From: Asterella californica
Taxonomy: Eukaryota > Streptophyta > Marchantiopsida > Marchantiales > Aytoniaceae
NCBI GenBank assembly: GCA_036924285.1
Contig: JAYKYS010000008.1
Location: forward strand, 20,011,001 to 20,075,000
Length of the DNA stretch: 64,000 bases
Direction of reading: 5' to 3'
Part shown: positions 57,759 to 64,000 of the stretch, piece after piece
Layout: every line of letters begins with the position of its first letter
How positions within the stretch are numbered: position 1 is the first letter of the stretch
Made by a program: the position numbers and the translations under genes
Notes under the pieces: generated by a model
Databases searched by the model: none
Told to the model about the DNA's origin: nothing
Seen by the model: only the letters and a program-made list of their open reading frames with translations

Positions 57759-60051
57759 ATGACGATGCATCCGCGAGGCTTGGTGTTATCAGCGGCAGAA
57801 TTGGCCGAGGCCACTCCTTTCCTCAAGGAGTTGGGTCTCGACTTCTTCCTGTGGGATTGGAACCTCGCAGATCAAGGACTTCTGGAGGAGGTGTGGACAG
57901 CGTTGCCACCTCGTAACCGTGTACCTGCGAAGGCAGGAGTAGCTCGAGGAAGACCATCTTCCTGGACTGAAGACTGGTGGCGCAAGGCTTTTCACATGCC
58001 TGAATCCGAGAACCGAGGATATTGGTACGAGAAGAAGATCTTGCCTAGAATCGTGAGTTCGTGGCATGTGCCTGGGAGCACCACCTGCCTTTCCGTGGAA
58101 GACAGGCAGGGGAGGAACGGTTGGAAGATAGAATCTTACCGGGAGCCGAAGAAGCGACTTCTGGCGAAGTTGTTTCTGCATCTCTTTCCCAAGGGGAAAG
58201 CGCAGAAGACAAGGTACTTAGGAGATCAGGACGTGGAGTTCTTGGAATCAGTGTGGGGATGACAGAGTGCCCATCTACTGAGACGCGTACATCCACAACT
58301 ACGTACAGACGGAGCTAGCATACTTGGGTACCCCGGCGGGAGGACACTTGACACCCTTCCTCTGCTACTTGTATGTAGCCATGGGGGATCTTAGGGAAGA
58401 TCAGCTGGCAGAGTATGGGCCAACGGAGCGACAGGAGGTGAAGGAGGAGACCTCAGAAGACGATGACCGAGAGGCAGCAGCAACGCCCCCTCCCACTCTG
58501 ATGCCACAGTTGAGGCCCGGCTCTCACCAGAAGACGCTTCTGGTGAGAGAAGACGAGTCTAGTGGGTCGGAAGACGCCACACCACTGAGGAAGATGGGTC
58601 TCAGAAGTGTATCGAGGACATCCATCTCCCTCATTCATTCAGGATCGGAGTCCGACTCGGAAGAAGACCTGCTGAGTACCCAATCAGAGCAGAAGACCGC
58701 TTCTGCAACGCCTGGGAGTCTTCCGAAGACTCTAGAAGACGAAGGATGGATGGGCGCTCCTGCTGCGATGCAGGGAAGCGCAAAGAAGAGAGCCGCTCCT
58801 GCCATGAGGAGTCTTTCACCCCGGAAGATGAGAAGAGTAGCTTCTTCTCGTGCGCAGAAGATGAAGACCATCGTGGTGGAAGAGGCTTCCTTGCCTCTGG
58901 AAGACGAAGTCGACAGCGCGGAGCGAGTGGTGGAGATGAACTTGTCTTCCGCAGGAAGACGACTGGAGGAGTTCAGTGCCTACTTCCAGAAGGAGATCCA
59001 GCCAGCTATGGAGTTGCTGGAGAAGAAGGCGAAAGCACAGGAGAGGCCCTTACAACCTGGATTCGGCCTGCGCACCTTGCTGCGACAGGGAGAAGACCAG
59101 AAGAAGACGGAGTCGCTAGAAGCTAGTCTCCGCACCACAGAGAAGCTTGCAGCCGGGTACAAGGCGAAAGCAGCCGCTTCTGCCAAGGAGCTGGTGCGGC
59201 TTCGGAAGAGCAACCAGGAGTTGCAGGCGCGGGTACAGCAGCGCAATCAGGAAGTCACCCGAGTGCGGGAGAAGATCACCGCCCTCGCAAAAGAGCAGAC
59301 CATATGGAAGATGCAGCGAGAAGCCGCAGAAGCGCAAGCTGCAGTTGAGAAGACGCAGAGGGAAGCAGCAGAGGCCCGTGCACAGAAGATGCTTGCACAG
59401 TCGGTGGAAGCGCTTCGGAAGAAGTTCAACTACACCGCGAGTAGGAAGTTACTTACCTTAGCTAGAGGATGGGACAGCGAGTCCAAAGCAATGTTGGTGG
59501 AATGGCGGGAGAGCATGTTCAGGTACTTGGATCGACAGATAGAAGGAGTGAAGACACTTTATGGTCTTCCCTCGCTTCCGACACCTGCAACCGCATCTTC
59601 CCACGCTCCAGCACCATCGACTGGATCCGGAATGGAGAAGGAGGAGTTTGACCTCGCTGTGCACTTGGTGGTGACAGCGTTGGAAGCCGAGAAGACTCCA
59701 GAAGACGCCCCGGAAGACAAGATGTCTTCTGGAAGACAGGAAGACGAGCCGTCTTCCCAGGTATTCCGTGTGGAGGAAGCGACTTCCCCGGATCCCTATG
59801 AGGTCCCCATGGTCCCTAGTCCCGCACCCGTGCCTCAGAAGACGGAAGAAGCACCGGTCGACTCCGCTTCTCAGAAGACGCTTCTGTCTTCCGAAGCAGA
59901 AGCCGAAGCCGAGGAAGACGCAGCAGCAGCGACAGCAGAGCCAGCCAAGGACGATGAGGAGGAAGCCACCTCAGTGACACCCGAGGTAACTGCAGGGCTT
60001 TCTATCAGGGTAACTGCAGGGCTTTCTGCAGGGTATCAGAAGCCGCGTTAG
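57759..60051 (+). pseudogene. Coiled-coil gag-like protein of GAAGAC-rich element, copy 1, one frameshift
   Basis: ATG at 57759 opens MTMHPRGLVLSAAELAEA, followed by a conserved globular part (FFLWDWNLADQGLLEEVW, SWTEDWW, GYWYEKKILPRIVSSWHVPG, FLHLFPKGKA). One extra G near 58254-58258 shifts the frame and leads to TGA at 58260. The second copy lacks this base. The other frame continues from about 58265 to 60051: LAYLGTPAGGHLTPFLCYLYV, an acidic/serine-rich linker, a long Glu/Lys/Gln-rich coiled coil (about 58930-59460), and an acidic Ala/Glu tail. No zinc knuckle, protease or RT is visible. The layout (helical N-terminal domain plus long coiled coil next to an LTR-like repeat) is compatible with a non-autonomous retroelement Gag, but I do not recognise the family. 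Confidence 0.7.
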
Positions 60052-61739
60052 GAGCTCTGATAGGAGCAGATCAGGTAGAGATTGCCTCTGTGCAATCTGA
60101 GTAGTTAGTAACTCCATTGACAATTCCAAATATAGTAGGATCGAACATGCTATCTTAAGGGTGGCAGTTTTTTCGATGTAAAATTAGTTAGGATACCATG
60201 TGGCAGCATAGGTAGCGTAGAAAAGGTAAGGTGGATGACCAATTCGGGCAGGGGAACCGCTTGCATGTGAGGTAGCAACCTCCTATCAGCGCCTCTCTCT
60301 CCCTGGTGGTCGTCTCCCCTGGTTCTCATGGCAGCGACATAAGTAGGATCGCAGAGTAGGAGATAGAGTGCTGCCTGTTCTGCCAGTTCTAAAACGTTCA
60401 GTAATCAATTCTATGGTGCAGGCAGACTATACACATTAGAGAGAAGACACCTGATAGATAGTTCTTCGCACTACACCCGTTGTTGGAAACATACGAATAG
60501 TCTTGGAATACACAGGAGCGGTCTGCATACTCGTACCAGTAGTGGTTCGGAGATGTAGGTAGAAGTAGTGGACAGTCTAGGAACAGGGAACGGCATCCTC
60601 GTGCAGTCCTGTTAGCTAGACTGGTGTGTCGAGGAGTAGACGCAGGAAGTAGAGGGAGTGAGCTTCCCAATGCTATTGTGACTTCTTCTCGGGGAATAGA
60701 TTGTGGATTTGAGTGCAGAAGCTTTGTTCATGTCTTCTGGATGGTGGGTTCCTTGAATTCGCTCCCAATTGTGCATGAGAAGTGTTCTTCTTGAATGGCG
60801 GTGACCGTCAGCAGTTGTGGAAGTGTAGCTTGACTCGTTCAGTAGAGCACTTGGGATCTACGTACGAACGGTCTTATGGGTAAGGGATCTCAGAAGACAG
60901 AGTAGTCAGAGCAGCGAAGTGAAGAAGAAAGAAGCCTTCTTCCCGCAACAGAAGACGACATCCTCGAGTAGAAGACGGTGCAACAGTACTCATGTTTGTT
61001 GTCTTCCTCCCCAAACTATTACAAGCAGGGATGGCTTGTTAGTCAGGATCCGGACTAGAAGCCTGTCGAAATCTTAATTTACTCTTTTCATCTTGTTTTC
61101 TCTTGTTTGGATTTTCTTATCTTCCCCATCTTCTCCCATCTTCCCCATCTTCTTACCTTCTTCTAGTGAGCTTCCGAGACTTCTATTGAGCTTCCGTGAA
61201 GGTGAATGTCGTTGTAGTGCTGCAGGAAGACCATTTCCGTAGGCAGAAGCCTGGGAAGGCTACAGGGGGCATACACCCTGTGATTAATCTAACCCGTTGG
61301 AATGTGAGTGTGAGAATAAGGTGTAACGACCGTTACTAGTCAACTTCTGTGAAGCAGGACAACCTTCTGGAGGTGTGAGAAGACGAGCTGAACCCCCAAA
61401 AGACAAGAATCGCTTCGGGAAGACGGTATCGAGAAAACCGGAAGAAGCAACCTGGAAGCAGGAAGATCGTCTTCCCGAGCTTCTCTGTGAATAATTGTGT
61501 GATATTTTAGTTGGTAGTTGTTTGTCTAGTTCCAGAGCACCATGTGGCGTGTTTGGAAGACGTGTGGTTTTGTGAGAAGATGAGATTTTTAGACAAAACT
61601 CGTGTGTTTGTGTGTTTGAACAGATCCTAGAACTTAGAGCAGCGATTACTTACGTAAATCCTCTGTGGGAACGATATCTTGTATACTAAATGGGCAAAAG
61701 GAGTAATCCTGCGTCACTACATGCAACAGATCTTCCAGT
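60052..61739. other. Spacer between the two coiled-coil ORF copies
   Basis: No supported gene. Around 61080-61170 lies a long pyrimidine tract (repeats of TTCCCCATCTTC) ending in CTTCTTCTAG, which could be a splice-acceptor-like or terminal element region. GAAGAC words are scattered through the interval. It has no copy of the 2-kb direct repeat. Confidence 0.4.
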
Positions 61740-64000
61740 ATGTCGATGCATCCTCGAGGGTTGGTATTACCGGCAGCAGAGTTGGACGAGGCCACACCCT
61801 TTCTCAAGGAGTTGGGTCTCGACTTCTTCCTGTGGGATTAGAACCTCGCCGACCAAGGACTTCTGGAGGAGGTTTGGGCAGCATTACCGCCTCGCAACCG
61901 TGTACCTGCGAAGGCAGGAGTAGCTCGAGGAAGACCATCTTCCTGGACTGAAGATTGGTGATGCATGACCTTCCACATGTCAGAATCCGAGGACCGAGGG
62001 TATTGGCTTGAGAAGAAGATCTTGCTCAGGATCGTGAGTGAGTGGCATGTGCCTGGAAGCACAACTTGCCTCTTCCTGGAGGACATGCAGGGAAGGAACG
62101 GGTGGAAGATCGAATCTTACCGGGAGCCGAAGAAGCGACTTCTGGCGAAGCTGTTTCTGCATCTCTTCCCAAGGAGAAAGCGCAGAAGACGAGGTACCTT
62201 GGAGATCATGACGTAGAGTTCTTGGAAGCAGTGTGGGATGAGGGAGTGTCCGTCAACTGGAGCTCATTCTTCCACATATATGTACAGGCGGAGCTAGCGT
62301 ACTTGGGTACCTCGGCGGGAGGACACTTGACACCTTTCCTTTGCTACTTGTATGTAGCCATGGGAGATCTCACTGAAGGACAGTTGGTAAAGTATGGGTC
62401 GACAGCGCAACCTGAGGCGAAGGAGGAGACCTCGGAAGAAGACGACCGAGCAGCAGCCAGAACTCCCCCTCCCACTCTGATGCCGCAGCTGAGGCCCGGC
62501 TCTCATCAGAAGACGCTTCTGGTGAGGGAAGACGACTCCAGTGGGTCGGAAGATGCCACGCCTCTGAGGAAGATGGGCCCTAGAAGTGTACCTAGGAAGA
62601 CCACCTCCCTCATACATTCGGGATCGGAGTCTGACTCGGAGGAAGAACTGCTGAGTACCCGACCGGAGCAGAAGATCGCTTCTGCCACATCATGGAGTCT
62701 TTCGAAGACTCCAGAAGACGTAGGATGGATGGATACTCCTACTACGATGCGGGGAAGCGCACTGAAGAGGACCGCTTCTACCATGGGGAGAGATCTTCCA
62801 CCCCGAAAGATGATAAGAGTAGCTTCTTCCCTTGTGCAAAAGTTGAAGATTATTGTGGTGGAAGAGGCATCCTTGCCTCTGGAAGACAAGGTCGACACCT
62901 CCAACCGAACTGTGGAGATGAACCTGTCTTCCGCAGGAAAAAGACTGGAAGAGTTCAACGCCTTCTTCCACGTAGAGATCCAACCAGCTATGGAGTTGCT
63001 GGAGAAAAGAGCGAAGGCTCAGGAGAAGCCCTTTGCAGCCTGGATTCGGTCTGCGCACCTTGATGCGTCAAGAAGAAGGCCAGAAGAAGACAGAAGCGCT
63101 GGAAGCTAGTCTCCGCACCATGGAGAAGCTCGCAGCGAGGTACAAGACGGAAGCAGCCGCTTCTGCCAAGGAGCTGACCCAACTGAGGAAGAGCAACCAG
63201 GAGTTGCAAGCGCGTTTACAACAGCGCGACCAAGAGGTTCTTCGAGTGCGGGGGAAGATCACTCGCAGAAGAGAGGACAACATGGAAGACGCAGCAAGAA
63301 GCCGCAGAAGCGCGAGTTGCAGCCGAGAAGATGCAGCTGGAAGCAACGGAAGCTCGTGCGCAAGAGATGCTAGCACAGTCGGTGGAAGCACTTTGGAAGA
63401 AGTTCAACTTCACCGCGGGTAGGAAGTTGCTTACCCTGGCTAGAGACTGGGACGAGGAGTCCAGAGCGAGGTTGGTCGAGTACAAGGAGAGCATGTTCAG
63501 GTATTTGGATCGGCAGATAAAGGAGTGAAGACACTCTATGGTCTTCCCTTGACTCCGCCACCTGCAACCGCATCTTCCCAAGCTCCAGCACCATCGACTG
63601 GATCTGAATTGGAGAAGGAGGAGTTTGACCTCGCTGTCCACTTGGTAGTGACAGCGTTGGAAGCCGAGAAGACACCGGAAGAATCCCCGGAAGACAGGAT
63701 GTCTTCTAGAAAACAGGAAGAAGAACCGTCTTCTCAGGTATTCCGCGTGGAGGAAGCGACTTCTCCGGACCCCTATGAGGTCGCCATGGTCCCTGTGCCG
63801 CACTAATACCTCAGAAGAGCGAGGAAGCACCACTCGACCCAGCTTCCCAGAGGACGCTTCCGTCTTCCGAAGCAGAAGCCGAAGCCGAGGAAGAAGCAGC
63901 AGCTGCGACAGCAAGGCCAGCACAGAACGATGAGGAGGAAGCCACCTCAGTGACACCCGAGGTAATCGCAGGGCTTTCTAGCTTATCAGAAGCAGCGTTA
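61740..64000 (+). pseudogene. Coiled-coil gag-like protein, copy 2, several lesions, cut by window
   Basis: Homologous to copy 1 along its full length. From ATG 61740 (MSMHPRGLVLPAAELDEA) it has TAG at 61839-61841 and TGA at 61959-61961, both replacing a Trp codon of copy 1. It has lost one base near 62165 (CTCTTCCC against CTCTTTCCC), a frame change near 63035, and further changes after 63260. It keeps the VWDEGVSVNWSSFFHIY segment that is frameshifted in copy 1, so the two copies together show the ancestral frame. The right end is outside the window. Confidence 0.8.

Noticed and set aside
58453..59664. Minus-strand ORFs opposite the coiled-coil protein
   Set aside because: Antisense of GAAGAC-rich, purine-rich coding sequence; only the plus-strand frame is conserved between the two copies.

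Overview
The window looks like a transposon-rich stretch of nuclear DNA from a green plant, most likely a streptophyte. The evidence is two complete intron-bearing host genes of plant type (a GCR2/LANCL-like gene and a TSC10/KDSR-like 3-ketodihydrosphingosine reductase), GT-AG introns, plant-style LTR retrotransposons with tRNA-iMet primer sites, and a PIF/Harbinger DNA transposon. I cannot tell from sequence alone whether the host is a bryophyte, a charophyte alga or another lineage.

Layout. 1-3.2 kb: two broken Ty1/copia fragments in opposite orientation, the second with an LTR and primer site. 4.26-11.10 kb: one 6.84-kb PIF/Harbinger element with matching TIRs and a TTA target duplication. 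It carries a stop-interrupted DDE transposase, a broken Myb/trihelix protein, an orphan 151-aa ORF and large minisatellites. 12.05-15.20 kb (minus): six-exon LANCL/GCR2-like gene, reconstructed as 439 codons. 15.2-21.0 kb: AT-rich intergenic DNA. 20.99-24.81 kb (plus): four-exon KDSR gene, 335 codons. 25.74-32.17 kb: an apparently recent, complete Ty1/copia element (identical 264-bp LTRs, CACTT target duplication, one uninterrupted 1895-codon ORF). Its ORF contains a striking array of about 15 consecutive, mostly perfect hairpins. 33.9-42.3 kb: decayed repeat DNA with a two-ORF small-protein module and a Ty3/gypsy gag fragment. 43.1-64 kb: a family of GAAGAC-rich repeats. Two about 2-kb direct repeats abut each other; the second is split by a nested 10.75-kb Ty3/gypsy element (46058-56809, minus). 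Downstream lie two copies of a coiled-coil gag-like ORF with no reverse transcriptase nearby. The nested gypsy element is itself split in its integrase by about 2 kb of DNA that carries a second copy of the two-ORF module.

How it works together. The only probable host functions are the LANCL-like protein (zinc/glutathione-type chemistry) and the sphingolipid reductase. They sit in divergent orientation (minus, then plus), about 5.8 kb apart. Everything else is mobile-element DNA in different states of decay. Several element ORFs are broken by TGG-to-TGA or TGG-to-TAG changes, the pattern expected from cytosine deamination. The strongest candidates for something undescribed are the hairpin array in the copia ORF, the paired small-protein module with a repeated FGxx(F/Y)xxx(V/I)M signature, and the GAAGAC-saturated repeat family with its coiled-coil protein.
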